DNA of 64,000 nt, taken from contig NC_066520.1 of the NCBI RefSeq assembly GCF_024679095.1, positions 17,667,831 to 17,731,830 of the forward strand, in the 5' to 3' direction. The position numbers and the translations under genes were made by a program. The DNA is from Eriocheir sinensis (lineage: Eukaryota > Arthropoda > Malacostraca > Decapoda > Varunidae). Under the pieces are notes generated by a model, which was not told the DNA's origin, ran no database searches, and saw only the letters and a list, made by a program, of their open reading frames with translations. Numbering within the stretch: the first letter of the stretch is position 1; the number at the start of each line of letters is the position of its first letter. Positions 14,681 to 27,892 of the stretch are shown here, in pieces.

Positions 14681-15656
14681 AATGAAAAAAAAGCTTGGAG
14701 ACAAAAATCCTCTCCTGCCCGTGGCGTTGACTTGGTCGTCTCTCATCGCCATCCTTCAAGTTGGGGACGAAAGAAAGTGACATCTGCACTCACACCACAG
14801 ACAGTATAGGATAAGGTGTTCACTGTAGGGCAAACAAGGCTTCTGCGTCCATTCTATTGGTTACTGTTGACTCGTATTACTTGGCACATTATAAGAATCA
14901 AGGAGTCATCAATGGATCCAACTCAGTCATGTAAGATACTCGTGAATTTCAATATGCTTTTTTGTCTTTTGTTTTCCCTTGAGTTACCTCTCTTGCTGTA
15001 AAAAAAAAAAAAAATGCTGATAATCCGAGGCCTAAGATACGACTCGTGTTTTCTCTCTTCGCTGATTTTGCTTTATAATGTAACCGGGTCAGTATCCTGC
15101 TTGGAGAAAGTCCCTCGCTAGCCGCCGCCCTCGATGTGTCCCGCAACACGGTATTGGCGGATCCCCGGCGGGCACGCACCTGCCGCCGCTGCCAAGACGG
15201 AGCCCACGTGGGTGACGGCCCGGGTGCTTCTTTCTCTTTCTCTGGCTGGGGAAGGGAAATCGCCTGACCCTATAATTTGAATCCATTGTATTTTTATGTT
15301 GAATAGGAAAACATCGTGTGACAGAAAGGATAAGTTGTTACAAATGTATAAAAAAAAACTATAAGACTGAATAAGTTGATTGCAGTTTATGAAAGTTGTC
15401 TTGTTAGAAATATAGAATTGTAAGAAATCGTATTATTATTAAGTAAAGTGGTTAAATTATGGGAGCCTTCATTGTTTATCCATCCAGCGTAAACACTCTT
15501 GGCGTAGCGTGTTTGGCTTGGTGGCTCGTCGGTCGCCGGGCTCACACTCCCGCGGCCACAGTGACTCCTGGCGCGGGCTGTGACGGCGGCGTCGCGTGTG
15601 AGTGATCGCCGCATTGTGTCGCGGCCGGGTTGAGGGGGTTCCCACGCCCCCTGTGT

Positions 15657-15657
<1 letters not shown>
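14680..15657. other. No gene seen
   Basis: A poly-A stretch lies at 15000-15014 and GC-rich sequence at 15110-15250 and 15480-15650. No domain or splice-consistent coding exon was recognised. Confidence 0.5.

Positions 15658-15722
<65 letters not shown>
15658..15722. repeat. (GT)n microsatellite
   Basis: A GT run of about 63 bases. Confidence 0.97.
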
Positions 15723-15725
<3 letters not shown>

Positions 15726-17079
15726 CTCATGGGCTCTTCCATTGCGTAAAAAGCATTTTATATCAACAATTCTGATTCTAAGGCCGAAACGGGAGCGCTA
15801 GATGAAAAGTGAAAGCCTCGGTGACAAGAATCTTCAGCTTGTCTTTGGGTATTAATATGAAGGAAAGGTCTTGGTGAGCCTTGGCATGAAGCAACAGTAG
15901 GCCAGGCGTCGGTGTGGCCGCATCGTCATAACTCAAGCTACTTTTATGGGACACGAAGGAGCCGGAGGGCGGAAGGAAGTGAGGGTGGGAATTTATTGGA
16001 TATTTTTGGTTATATGGTCGTTTGAGGTCACGTTGCACCGGACAAGATGACACGGACGTTCCTCCCTCTTCAGCCCTGTTTGTAGGTCCTCGAGGTGGTG
16101 GGCTGGCCGTGTGGCGCCACTGAGGGTCGGCTCGTTGCCCGGGGCCTGGGAGTGTCTTGTCCTGCGGCCACAATGGAGAGGAGACTAATTTTAAAACGCG
16201 GCCTGGACGGACTTAGCAGACTAGAAATGTTTGCAAAGTTGTTAATGGCATAGCGAACTTGGTTAACGGTTTTACTCACGCCCTTGCACCTGAACGCCAC
16301 TAAGGCCGTAAGAATTTCTCCATACTAACCTCACCGCAAGTTTTCTGTGTTGCTTTCCATGTCTGATAACTTTACATGAGGAGATATATACTTATTTCAC
16401 GTATTTTCAAGGCTGCGTATAACATGTCTTCGGGGTAAGGGTTAAGTGCTCCACGTGAGAGTGAACACCGCACTGCAGTTGCCAGGAGAGGGAGGGCAGG
16501 TGTACTGGGTCGTTGGCCGCCGGGTGTGGACTTAACCGAACCCGAGGCTTCGTTCAGTACGCGAAGTGGCAGCAGGAATGCGAAGGAGTGGAGGCAGAGG
16601 GAGAGATGCAGGGTCACTTGGCCTAAGGCACGTGTAGGAAGCAGCAGGAGTTGATGGGGTTGATCTAGTAGTATTAGAGGAAGAAAGAGGAAAGTAGCAG
16701 GGGTCACAGCCTAAACCCCTAGCAGGACGTGAGGTGGCAGCAGGAATGCGGTGGGGTTGAGGCCGAGGAAGGGGAAGGGGGGCAGAGTAGCAGGGGTCAT
16801 CCGGGCTAAACTCTCCTCCTCCTCCACCTCCTCCTCCTCCACCTCCACTTTCTCCAGCATCCGCAAGGACTTGTCGCCGCTTATCACCTCCATTAGCATT
16901 CCTCAGTGTTTGATTTACAGTGTCATTATTCCTCCCTGCGAGATCTTGGGACTCGGGTTTGATAAGTGACTGACTCCACGGCCCAAATATTTGCGAGTTG
17001 TTTTCCTTCGCTCTTCGCATTGGAATGTGTTAAGAGAAGGAGGGTTAGAAACTTTGGAACGTAGGTGGAGGCAGGGAGT

Positions 17080-17112
<33 letters not shown>

Positions 17113-17735
17113 GTGGGGGGAGGAGGAGTGTGAATATGCTGTGAAACCCGTCCTAATTTACGAAAAGAAGAAAAAGAAAAAGAAAAAGACGGAAATAAGA
17201 AAAAGACAAGAATGCAAAGGAAGAGGAAGACAGCAAAATGATGAAAAAACTGGTCATAAATAAAACCAGATAAAAAAGGAGATTCCGCTGTCCGTGTGTG
17301 AGTGTGTGTGTGTCTGTCAGCGGAAGGATAGATGCCACAGCCTTGAGTGTCGGTTGGGTTTAGTGAGGCGGAGCGTCCGGGCGGCGAGGAGGAGGCGGGA
17401 CCCACAGATTACTGATGACCCGCGGCGTTACGAGGAGACGCACTATAAGAACGACCAACCAGACATACGGCGACGCTATCAAGGCCATGGAAATTTTGTC
17501 TGTCAAGCGTCTAGTTTTGCTTTTTTATGCGGCAAAAGGCGGCATTCGAAATCTTCAATTGGGTTATTGTTTCTGAGGATGAGGATAGTTCGATAATAAT
17601 AACAATGAGGATAAAAAAGAAGTGATGATGGCGAGAACTCATGCCAGGGTGGGTGCTGCGAGGCTATCAAGGACACACACACACACACACACACATTTAT
17701 ATCTTCTTGAAGGTTTTTGTTTGACCTCGATTTTT
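15723..17735. other. No gene seen
   Basis: Contains a CTCCTC-rich stretch (16805-16855), a GT run (17084-17111), an A/G-rich stretch (17162-17210), a short GT run (17294-17315) and a CA run (17673-17695). Segments at 16520-16620 and 16640-16760 share GCAGCAGGAATGCG and GAGGCAGAGG/GAGGCCGAGG words, so a small local duplication is likely. Confidence 0.5.
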
Positions 17736-18000
17736 TTTCCCGTCAAAGAGACATTCCATGGCTTGAAGACGCTGACTTTTGTTACTGAAACGAGTATAAA
17801 AGTTAAAAAAAGATGGATACTACAAAGATAATACAATAGACAAACTAAGAAAAGACTAGTAAGAAAAAAAGAGAAGACCAATGTGTGATTCCATGGCCTG
17901 AAAACGCTAAATATTGTTCCTAAAACGAGGATGGTTGATAATAAACAGATGGATATTAGATAGACAATAAAATAGATCACAAAACAGTAAGAAAAGACTA
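17736..18000. repeat. Diverged tandem duplication, period about 140 bp
   Basis: Two copies share ATTCCATGGC(T/C)TGAA, ACGCT, TTGTT followed by CTGAAACGAG or CTAAAACGAG, GATGGATA, GACAATAAA-like and AAGAAAAGACTA words in the same order. Confidence 0.75.
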
Positions 18001-18019
18001 AGAGGGAGACAACTTAAAT

Positions 18020-18275
18020 CCTAATGGTGTTTTGATACGCCTCAAGTGGGTGACAGCGACAGTGGTGATGGTGATTTAAGTGGTGGTGTTGTTTTTTAAG
18101 TGATGGTGGTGACAGAGGTGGTGGTGGCTGGTGATGGTGATTTAAGTGATGTTTTTTTTTAAGTGATAGTGGTGACAGGTGGTGGTGACTGGTGATGGTG
18201 ATTCAGGTGGTGGTGGTGGTGTTTCCGGTGGTGATGATAGGGACAGTGCTGGTGGTGGTGATGGTGCTTGATGGT
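18020..18275. repeat. GGT/GTG-rich imperfect repeat
   Basis: Overlapping units of the type GTGATGGTGATTTAAGTG and GGTGGTGGTGG. On the minus strand this reads as a His-rich artefact. Confidence 0.8.
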
Positions 18276-18815
18276 AGAGGAGGAGGAGGAGCGGGGAGGG
18301 GTATCGTCGTCCCTTCCCGGCCTACTCAAGGAAACTGGACGTGAAAACCTTATCGGCCGTTTCATCGTCTCTCAGGGATGATTCTTGGCTACCTGTCTTG
18401 TCGGGCGGAGGCGTTTTTGTCTCCCATCGGAATTTAAGCTTCACTGATTTTCTATTTCTCCTTCCTCGATATCGGTCTGTGTGTAATGCCTGGTTTTGTC
18501 ACCTTATTACTGTCGTTCTATCGTTTTTTTTATTATGTAAGTTTTTTGGGGTGGGTTCCTTGATTTTTTTTTTTTTTTTTTTTTTTTAAGATTATCAGTA
18601 GCGGATTGAATTCTCTTTAGTTTTTTGTTCATTGTCTATTCTATACCGGTCTTAAGAGGGCCGGTATGTCCTTTCTTTTTGGGGGATGTGGTCCTAGATT
18701 TTTTGCTTTAGGTTATCATCAGCGTATTATATCCTCTTTAGTTTTCTTTATTTTCTATTCTATTCTATGTAAGGGATCCATTTTTTTTTTTTTTTTTTTT
18801 TACTGGGGGAGGTAA
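18276..18815. other. No gene; T runs and a short duplication
   Basis: T runs lie at about 18566-18588 and 18781-18800. ATTATCAGTAGCG at 18591 and TTATCATCAGCG at 18714 each lead into TCTTTAGTTTT and a CTATTCTAT stretch, which marks a diverged duplication of about 120 bp. Confidence 0.7.
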
Positions 18816-19479
18816 GGCAATCGTACACGTGTAATGCATCGCGGCTCAATACGTGCAGGATGTGGTATTTACCTGCCCTCAAATTAATGAACACCTTTGG
18901 CCATGCAGATTGTTTTGTTCCATCCTAGTGTGTGGCCGCGGGCGTGGTGTGACTGGCTGGCTGGTTAGTGTGGCCGTGTCGGGGCACCTTGGACTGGTTT
19001 GATAACGACCGGACTGGTGATCTTGCTAACTGCGTACCATTTGTTTGCTCTTCGTGAGAATCGGTTGTTGATGCAGTTGGTGCTTTCCTTGTTTGCGTTT
19101 GTTTACGGTATAAGGAGACAGACCCAAGAGCTTTATAGTTCAGAAATGAAAGAAAAATGAAACGCCTTCCACACGCCGCTACTAATAAGAAGAGGAAGAT
19201 ATCAAGAGTTTATGAAATAATGTTCCTTAGGTGTTTTACTGTATCTCTCTTGAAAGAGTATCATAGAACGGAGGAATATCGGCCTTTTACTCATCATATG
19301 GAATACTTCTGTAATATTCAAACTCTCCATATTCCCGTCGGGTTTTACAACTTTTGGCGTGTAAATCTCGGCATCACTTGAAACCTATTACCAGAAACAA
19401 TGTTAAAGAAATCCACCAGAAGCAATAAGTCATGTCTTACCGGAAGTTTACGGTAATGAGATTCTATGAAGCTTAATGA
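18816..19479. other. No gene seen
   Basis: Mixed sequence with no recognised domain. Confidence 0.5.
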
Positions 19480-20145
19480 CGCCACTGTAGGGCTTGTGTT
19501 TACTTGGAAGAGCCATCGTAAGGGAGAGGACGGCGAAGGGTGTGTGGGTGGGTGGGTGGCAGCCTGACGATGGTGGAGGGGGTGGTGGGGAGCTCCTCGA
19601 CTCTCACCTGAGCCAGCGCTGCGGCAGGTCGCGGGACGCCCTCTCAGCCCCTCACCTGCCTCAGTCTCCCCGCAGCGCCGCCGAAGCACGCACAGCCGCC
19701 TCACCGTCCCCGCCGACACACACATCCGCGCTCAGTGTCTCGCGGTCATCAGTCGCTCCGATCTCTGGGCGACTGTCTTGTTGCGTGAGTGTTGCGCGTA
19801 CGCCAGCACAGCCCGGGTGACGATTGCCTCGAGACCTTACTAGTGACACGTGTGGCAGGAGTGTATGGCGGATGTAAACCCTAACCTATATACCAGTGAG
19901 TGACATACATTGGAAAGCTGTGAACATGCTCTTGGTTCATGGGCCGAAAATATGATAAAACGTCTCAAACTGTGTATCGCGTGTCAGTCGTGCCCAACGT
20001 TTGCCCCCGCCACGTGTTTTGTTGTTGTGGAGGAGAGGAGGAAGGAAGCCGCGGCGGGAATGCCAAGTTCAAGTTCAGGGGCAGCGTGTGAGGCATCTCC
20101 TGCCCGGTGTTGCGGCCCACGCGGCGACGCTCCTTCCGCGAACTG
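19480..20145 (+). promoter_or_regulatory. GC-rich stretch, weak candidate promoter or 5'-UTR exon
   Basis: The stretch is GC-rich. It has TCATCAGTCG at 19746, which resembles the arthropod initiator TCAGT, and TTGC|GTGAGT at 19781-19790, which would serve as a splice donor. No following coding exon can be assigned, so this could equally be chance in GC-rich DNA. The open frames here have no recognised domain. Confidence 0.15.
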
Positions 20146-21957
20146 AAAACTAAAACTGAAGAAAGACAGAAACATCCTTTTTTTGGCAGAAACGAATGTA
20201 AAAGTGAATGAGGTGATAAGTTTACTGTGTTGAAATACTGGATGAGTTAGACATGTGAAACTGGTGACTTGTGAGATACTCGGACTCGTGGAGATAGCCT
20301 TGTTGATAGTTTTGAAGAGTATCGTTAGTATAGAATTGAACTAAGTGTTGCCGTGACAGTGACAGCTGGAGAGGAGTTGAAATATCACAGAATCAAAGCA
20401 TGTGTCGCCCCTCTCACTGCTCACCGCTACCAACCGTAATTCCAGCATATTCATTCACCATCACGCCCCTGCAGCAAGCTTGGACCCACATCCCAGCCGC
20501 TCCTCCGCTTGTGGTGTTTACAGTCTGTTGTTTGGAGTACCGCAGAGGCTCGTAACTTTCACAAGGGGAAAGAGAACCAACCATTCCAGCGTTGGGGAGG
20601 GAAACAGGCCTGAAACCACGCTAGCATTTATGTTATGGAAAGGCTTTTTTATCACCCTGTTTTAGTACCCTTTGTGATGCAACGCGGGGCATTCGGGGAC
20701 TTTTGACAAGCATGTAAAAGAGAAAAGCTGAGGCCGATAAACAAGTATTGCGGACCGGTTCCAAGGAGGAGGTAGAGGGGGAGGGATGGAGGGAGGGGGA
20801 GGGGAGCAGCAGGGAAAGCTTGCTCGGTGTGGTAGCCCCCTGTTGCCCCACATACTCACGAACTCACGCGGCCGGACCCTGGGCAATGGTTGTGGTGTGC
20901 AGCTGCAAGGAGGATGTTCTCGCCTTTAAATGTATACTGCAGGGGGCACTTGTGAATTCTGGCTTGTTGTCGGGTGTTGTTTTTCCTTGATATCGTTGAG
21001 CTGTTTGTTCTGTTTTTTCCTCTTTCTTATATCTTTTTCTATTGTGTTTGCATGTTTTTTTATATCTTAGTCCTGCCTTTCTTTATATCTTTATTTTATT
21101 TATTTATTTATTTATTTTTTGCTTCTCGTTCCTTCTTCCTTTATTTACGTTCTTTCTCCATCCTTTGTTTACCTTAATACTTCATTCTCTTCATTCTCCC
21201 TTGATTCCTTTTCACTTTTTTTGTTACCATTTACCTCGTTCTTTCTTTCATTCTTTTCCTCCTGCTCTCCTTCCTTTCTTCCTTCTTTCCTTTCATTCTT
21301 CCATCCAATACATCCATCCATCCATTTCTTCCTTCTTGCCTCCTTTTCTTCTTCCCTCACACTCTCCTTACCTCTTCACCGCAACACTACATAATCCACC
21401 ATTGAGACGACAGATGTCAGATGTCTCCCATGTGGCATCAAGGGGATTTATCATAACACGAGTCACGTAGCATCTATTCGCCCCCTCCCTCCTCCTCCCC
21501 CCCCCCCTCCCCTTGTCGCCCCACGTCTCAGGGCACACAGTTACCGTAAAAGGAAGGTACCGGAGCCAACACGAAGGGACGGTCGCTGCAAGAATCTTTT
21601 ATTTTATATCTTGGTCGTGGTCTTGAACTTGATTTTGATATTGAGAGGGTGTTGGGTTCATTCCTTGCCCTACCCTAGTGACGTGTGTTTGTTTTGTGTT
21701 TGTTTCTGCCCAGTAATAGTTCCGTTTGTGTAGTTTGGTAGGTGTTTGTTTTTCTGGGTATATATATTTTTTTTTTTGGGGGGGGGGATGGGGAAGGAGT
21801 ATAAAGGGGTGCTTTTTTCTTTGCATTTCTTTTCTTTTAATTTCTTTGTTTCTTTGTTTATTCGATGTTTTTCTATGTCATCATTCCCATTGTCATCATC
21901 ATCATCATTTTCTTTTCTTTTCATTTTCTTCATTATCAATTTTAATTACGACTATTA
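20146..21957. other. No gene seen
   Basis: A pyrimidine-rich stretch occupies about 21000-21370 with TTTA, CTTTC and CCATC units, and a C run lies at 21498-21510. A run of G lies at 21778-21788. Confidence 0.5.
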
Positions 21958-21964
21958 CTATTAT

Positions 21965-22018
<54 letters not shown>
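21958..22018. repeat. (TAC)n microsatellite
   Basis: About 18 TAC units, flanked by CAT/ATT-rich imperfect repeats. Confidence 0.95.
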
Positions 22019-22021
<3 letters not shown>

Positions 22022-24532
22022 CATCACTACTGCCACTACTTCTGTTTTCGGTTGTTGTTATTGTTGTCGATAATGATGATGATGATTATGGTGCCTCCCT
22101 TTTTAAGCTCCCTGAGGCCTGTTTTGGCGTATAAGTAGAATTCATGAACGTCCTCAGTGTGAGGTGCGGAATACAACACGACTCGCCAAACCAGCTGATG
22201 TTTTTTATTGGTATTGACCTTCTTACTTCATCTTCTTTCTTCTTCAGTTCTCCTTTTCCTTTTCATCCTACGGTAGTATCAGTAACCACTTATTGTTTCT
22301 ATTATTATCAATGCTTGATTATAATGCGAGAGATTTTGATGCACATATGAATAGTGATCTACATGATATAAATGCTATTCAGGCTATAATGATAGAGATT
22401 TTAACGCTCCCATGAATAGTGATCCACGTTCCCGCCAATGCTACCAAGGCTCGCTATGTTAGGATCTTCCGGGTTGGGCTCCCGTTAATAAGATGCCAGT
22501 ACGTTGACCATTGCTGCGAGGCCTGCTGTGTATACTTAAGCGTAGCATTCGTGTATAACAAAAGTACAAGGTTCTTTTTGATGCTGAACTTTTCGTCTAC
22601 TACTCGTCCAAGTCTTTTTAGTCCTTCTGCACCGGAAAACACAAAGTTGGTAGGTCAGTCTCACTAGGTTATAACTGTGCTTTATTTTTGCTATTGGTAC
22701 GTTAAAAATTCATATACATTTTCTTCCATTATGAATATACTCAGAATAACCGACCGTTTTATATAACCTGCAGAACAAGGCAGTATCTAGCATCATAACA
22801 AGTGCATTGTGTAGATAACTGACGACATCCGGCGGGTACTTTTTTTCATGTTTTCGGAAAGCTTTTGTCTTAGAGTAACGCGGCGGAGTTCAAGGCCACA
22901 GTAAGGGAGGGAGGCAGGCACGCAGGCATGAAGGGCAAGGCAAGCTAGGGCAGGGCAGGGCAGGGCAGCGAGCACCGTCCTGTGTGGGCCAGTAGGACGC
23001 GGGGCCCGGGGCGATGGCATGGGTACTGCGTGAGGCCCAAGCAAAAGGGGAGACCAAAAGGACCTTAAAATGTTTCAGGATTCGGTGGATAGTATTCTTA
23101 GAGCTCTTTTAGGATCGTATTTATTTGTACCCCAAGCTAAGATGTAAATAATTAAGTGGTTATGTAGTTTTGTATGTAAATAGTTGCGTAGAAGAGTGCG
23201 TCAGTGAGAGAACAGTATAGGCCTCACGTGCCCCTGTATAGGATATAAGTACTTAGGTGGGTAGGTTTTTGGGTATGTGAGTAGGTATGGTAGTGGCTGC
23301 TGTGGGGGACCGAAGTGGGTAATGCTGGCAGCCCGGGTGTCGCTACGAACCTCCTGCTGGCGGCCACCAGCCTAACTTTCGCGACCCCAGAAGTGTGTCA
23401 GTGGCCCCGTGCCCAGCCCCCTCTCATACCCCAAGACCCGCTCAGCCAGCCCAGCGACCGCCGCCCCCACCCCGTCCACCCCGGAACTACACACTCGCCT
23501 ACGCTGCCCTCCCTCTCGTCCCCCTCTCTGTTCCTGCCACTTGGGTAACACTTGATATTTGTAAACCTTAATGACAAGTCCAGTGTGTTTTTCGTGGTTG
23601 CCGATAGGAAATTCTCTTTTATTGAACTTCTTTCCGTTTAAATCAGTGGCATTATTCCTTCACACTGCATTAACGATATCTAGAGAGGTCAGCTTTTGAT
23701 AACTTTGAAATCAAACTGAAAAGTGAGAGAAATATAATAACAGAGTCAGTAGTCAGTGGACAGTATAACCAGTGAGTCAAAAGGTCAAAAGATCAGCAGT
23801 AGGAGTCGATCTGTACTTCGTCGGAGGTGGACGAGAAAGCTGAAAAAATATAAATAAAGGAACCAAGACAAGAAGTAGTATTCGATCTGCACTAAATAAA
23901 CGTCGAAAAAATAACCCGTAAAGAAACAAAAGATAAACAGTAGGAGGTCGGTCATCAGTCAGCGGACAGCAAAGTAGAAGAGTAAAAAAAAAAAAACAGA
24001 TTATGAAGCAGTACTCGTCTATCTGCCATAAGCGGACGGACACGGGGGGGGAATATGAAGCCAATGACTCGTGTGTGTTCAGTTTGCGATGCAGCTCACG
24101 ATGGGACGCACCGCTATTGCCCGGCCACGCTTGCAGACGGAGAGGTATTGCTAGGGATTGGTGTAGGTCAGGTAACAGACCCTCGACAGATATTTATTTC
24201 TCTGTTACGTTTGAAGGAAGCTTTTGTTTATCGCTGGAGCGCTGGTAAAAGAGAGAAAACATAGAAGACTTGGGGGTTTTATGTGTGTTGGTTGGGGGTG
24301 GAAGGGTGGTATGTGTGTGTGTGTGTGTATGGTATGACGGAAAAATTGGCAGCGTGAGATGTCGCCTGTAAGTGGCATGTGTCGGAAGCGTGTGTGGGAG
24401 GGAGGAAGGGTCAGGGTGGCAGGTTAGGGTGCCGGGAGGGAGGTGCTGACTGGTTGGGGGGCGGGCAGCAGCAGCAGCATGGTGACCCACATCCCCGACA
24501 GGCTCCACCAGCTGCCCCACAGAGCTTGAAGG
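22019..24532. other. No gene seen
   Basis: Contains GGCAGGGCAG units (22925-22970), a GC-rich stretch (23310-23545) and an A/G-rich stretch with repeated GTCAGTGGACAG-like words (23740-23960). A chance DGHGG reading at 24043 is flanked by stop codons. Confidence 0.5.

Positions 24533-24622
<90 letters not shown>
24533..24622. repeat. (CA)n microsatellite
   Basis: A pure CA run of about 88 bases. Confidence 0.97.
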
Positions 24623-24624
<2 letters not shown>

Positions 24625-25861
24625 TAGGACACTCATCTCGTGGCGGAAGTCAAGCTGTTGTCTTAGTGAGAGAAAAAAATCATGTCGTAATGTCTCTGCA
24701 AGGGTTGTGGATTCCGCGTTGAAAGCAGGAAGGAGTCAGGATAGTTTAAGGGCTGCAACGAAATATATAAAAAAAATATTTAAAAAATCAAGTACCGTAA
24801 TATATAAAAATTCAGTAGATATAAGTATGAATAATTAATTGAAGGTTGCAACAAAAATAAGAAAAAAAAACAAGTAAACAATAGATAAATCCTCAATAAA
24901 TGTAAGTATGAATAAGTAATTGAAGGACTGGAACAAAATAAAAAAGAAAAGGCAAACAATACAAATAAATGTCCTCAATAACTACAACTTTGAATAAATA
25001 AACCATGAATAAACATAATACCCTTTCACTCACTCTACTCGTCAACAACAACATGGATTTTTCTTACACTATTATTGATGCCCACTAATTAGCACTGACT
25101 ATTCTTCTGATTCGCTAAGATGTGTTCCTCGCCACGAGAGCTTAAGTTCACCCACGAATACGCTGGGGGGAAGGGGGCGGGATGGGGGTGGGTGGTCTTT
25201 TTCAGGGTCATGAGGTTAAGAAAGGGCGTGAAGAGTTGGTAGGAGGGTGTCGGTGGCGCAAGAAGGTAAACAACAACCGAAAAAACTGTTCATTGTGGCG
25301 CCGAGTGTTATTGTACTCAAGAATAGAAGTAAAAGAAGTGCTGTATTCCTTTTTCTTTCTCTTTTTTTTTTGGTGTGTGTGCGTGTGTGTGTGTCCCTCA
25401 TCAAGGTATAATTTCACACCTCTAATAGCCATCCTGTCAGTACGGTTTCTATTTTATTTTCCTAGAGTTGAGAGAAAACAGCGTGTATCTTGAAGGTTTC
25501 TGTTAGTTGCTCATGCCTTAACGCCAGGGAGGGTGACGAAGAGGGTGAAAGAAAGGAGTGCAGGTGAGCGGAGGGAGGGGAGAAGCGTAAGGTGAGAGGA
25601 AGAGAAAGGGGGAGAGTGGGGAGTAGAGGGAGATACATGGAAATATAGGGGATGGGATTTGAAGGAGGAAGAAACGTAGGTAAAAGTATGGATGGGTAAG
25701 GGAGGGAGAAGGGAGGTAAGAGTGAAGTATTGAAGGATGGCGATGAGTAAGAGTGCGGTGGTGCATGGTGAAGGTGTGACGTGTGGGGAGGTTGGCGTTG
25801 GGTGTTGGTGCGTGGCGAGGTGATGGTTATTGTGGTTGTGGTTGGAAGCAGGGCCATGAAG
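24623..25861. other. No gene; short AT-rich duplications
   Basis: Between 24740 and 25010 the words TGAATAA followed by TTAATTGAAGG or GTAATTGAAGG recur at intervals of about 80-90 bp, which suggests a diverged tandem array. The stretch 25510-25760 is purine-rich. Confidence 0.55.
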
Positions 25862-26540
25862 GATAAGATACGGTGGTTTGGGTTGCAAGTTGGGGGTTTG
25901 GTGGGTGATTCTGAGTCCCATCGTGTTTGGTCTGGTGTAAAAGTGGTCTCAGGTTGTGGTAGTGGCTGTAAGATACGGTGGTTGGTGTTGCATGTTGGGG
26001 GTTTGGTTGATGTTTCTGGGTCCCTTCTTGTCTGGTCTAAAAGTGGCCATAGGTTTATGTAAGGTACGCAAGATAATGCTTTTCCTATCTTCTATCTTTT
26101 TAACCTTCCTCACACCCCCATCTTGCTGGTTTATGTTACATGTTCGGCGTTTGGTTGATGTTTCTGGGTCTTATCTGGTTCGGTCTTGTCTCGTAGTGGT
26201 CGTAGGTTTTTCTAAGGTACGCAAGATAATGCTTTTCCTATCCTCTTCATACCTAGCCTTCCTCACACCCCCATCTTGCTGGTTTATGTAATATGTTCGG
26301 GGTTTGGTTGATGTTTCTGGGTCTCGTCTGGGTTCGTCTAGTGGCGGTCGTAAGTTTTTGTAAGGTACGTAAGATGATGCTTTTCCTATCTTCTTCGCAC
26401 CTTGTCTTCCTCACGTCCTCTCCTAATTATGTTTTCTGGGTCTCATCTTGCCTTGTCTGGTCTAATAGTTGTCTTAGGTTTGTGTAAGGTGCGTGCGATG
26501 ATGCTTTTTCAGTCTTCTCACTTCACACCTTGCCTTCCAC
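25862..26540. repeat. Tandem array, period about 110-160 bp, about 5 copies
   Basis: Units carry GGGGTTTGGTTGATGTTTCT or GGCGTTTGG variants, GGGTC, CTGGTCTAAAAGTGG or CGTAGTGG, AAGGTACGCAAGATAATGCT, TTTCCTATC and CCTTCCTCAC. The first two units lack the GCTTTTCCTATC part. The array ends near a TTCACACCTTGCCTTCC variant. Confidence 0.85.
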
Positions 26541-27840
26541 ACCCCCTCACCTGATTACAAGCTTACCTTTCACTTTTTCGCACCTGAACTCTAACTACAC
26601 GGTTACCTTTGATCTTATTGCCGCACGTGAGCTCTCTCCCTGCAGCGGCTTCATTCTCCGCCCTGTAGGTATAAGTATTGGAACCGTTGGCGCCGGAAGG
26701 GACCCGCGTGTAGTTCAGTCTTTTGTGAGAGTGACGAGACGGCTTCCGGGGACAGAGCGATTGAGGCGCTGGCTGAGGCTTTCTCGTGACTTGGGGTTTC
26801 GTTTATCTTAAGGCGTTTTGTCACTGCGGTCTCTCGCGTGTTAGTGTGGTGACTTTGGCGTTGTATCCGTCTTGTTTTGTCTTGTATTAGGCCCTCCAGT
26901 AACGTGTTCACACAGCATTAGTGATGTACGGATAAGGGTGCTCGCAGACAGCCTCCAAACCTCTAATATTTGATCAGCTGAAGTCGCTTGTCATGGTATT
27001 CGGTCGTATTTCTTAGCGTGTATGGCGTTTCATCCATCTTTCCCTTGGTAATGGAGACGGATCAAGGGATGAACATAGAGTATATACAAAAAGGAATTGC
27101 CGGTAACATGATGCTCCTGTGAAAGAGAGCAGATGAAGACCAAGAGACAAGACGAATCTCCAGAATGATAAAATATAGTCCCAGTGATGTCTCTACACTC
27201 CGTTCTTCGATGCCTCACGTCTGGCTCTTTTATAAGGCCTTCAAGCACCGTTCTCACGCACTAAAGGAACTCGAGTAAGGGCGTCCAGGCAGCCTCCCAC
27301 ATACGCACCGGAAAGGGCATAACAAGGGGTGGGAAAAGAGGGTAGGAGCGGCAGGATGTCATGGGAAGTGAGGAGAAAAACTGCATGTCTTGCGTAAGTG
27401 TTTAAAAAAGGGTTGGAGGGTAAAGGGAACATTATGGGAGTGAAAGTAAGGGAGAGGAAGTAAAGGGTTGAGTTTTTGCAGCCGTGTTTTGCATTTTCGT
27501 GCATGTACACACGCGCTTGGTTGTCCGCCGAGGGTGACTGACTGACTGTTGCCGTTTCTTTTCGAGAGTTAAACTGGTGCGCTCAGAGGACGATGACTCC
27601 CTCTCGTGCAGCGTTACTGACTCACTCTCTTACTCACTCATCATTCCCAATACTCTTCACTCACTCGGGCAATCATCTGGTATTACTCTCTCACACCTTG
27701 GAACGCTAGGCACTGACTCCTCCACTCACCCAGTCCCTCTAACACACGCTCAGACAATGTATCTCCCTCACACACACATTGCCAAGATTGCTCCCTCACT
27801 TAGTCTATCAAACAACATTACGCCTTCTAACACCACGTCC

Positions 27841-27842
<2 letters not shown>
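26541..27842. other. No gene; one diverged duplicate pair
   Basis: The words ATTAGGCCCTCCAGTAACGT with GCAGACAGCCTCC (26885-26965) and ATAAGGCCTTCAAGCACCGT with CCAGGCAGCCTCC (27232-27300) mark two related segments about 345 bp apart. The stretch 27590-27840 is CTCACT-rich. Confidence 0.5.

Positions 27843-27890
<48 letters not shown>
27843..27890. repeat. (AC)n microsatellite followed by (CACT)n
   Basis: A pure AC run of 48 bases. A short tetranucleotide CACT repeat follows at about 27909-27938. Confidence 0.95.

Positions 27891-27892
<2 letters not shown>

Noticed and set aside
22144..22350. 68-codon open frame on the plus strand
   Set aside because: No domain, no codon bias and no splice context. 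Its length is within chance for AT-balanced DNA.
24036..24055. DGHGG reading that resembles the missing PP2C motif
   Set aside because: It is flanked by in-frame stop codons within six residues on both sides, and no hydrophobic (F/V)D-type context or splice site fits.
24055..24264. 69-codon frame with a CSVCDAAHDGTHRYCP segment that looks like a zinc-binding site
   Set aside because: The Cys/His spacing fits no zinc-finger family I know, the frame overlaps another of similar length, and no exon context exists.
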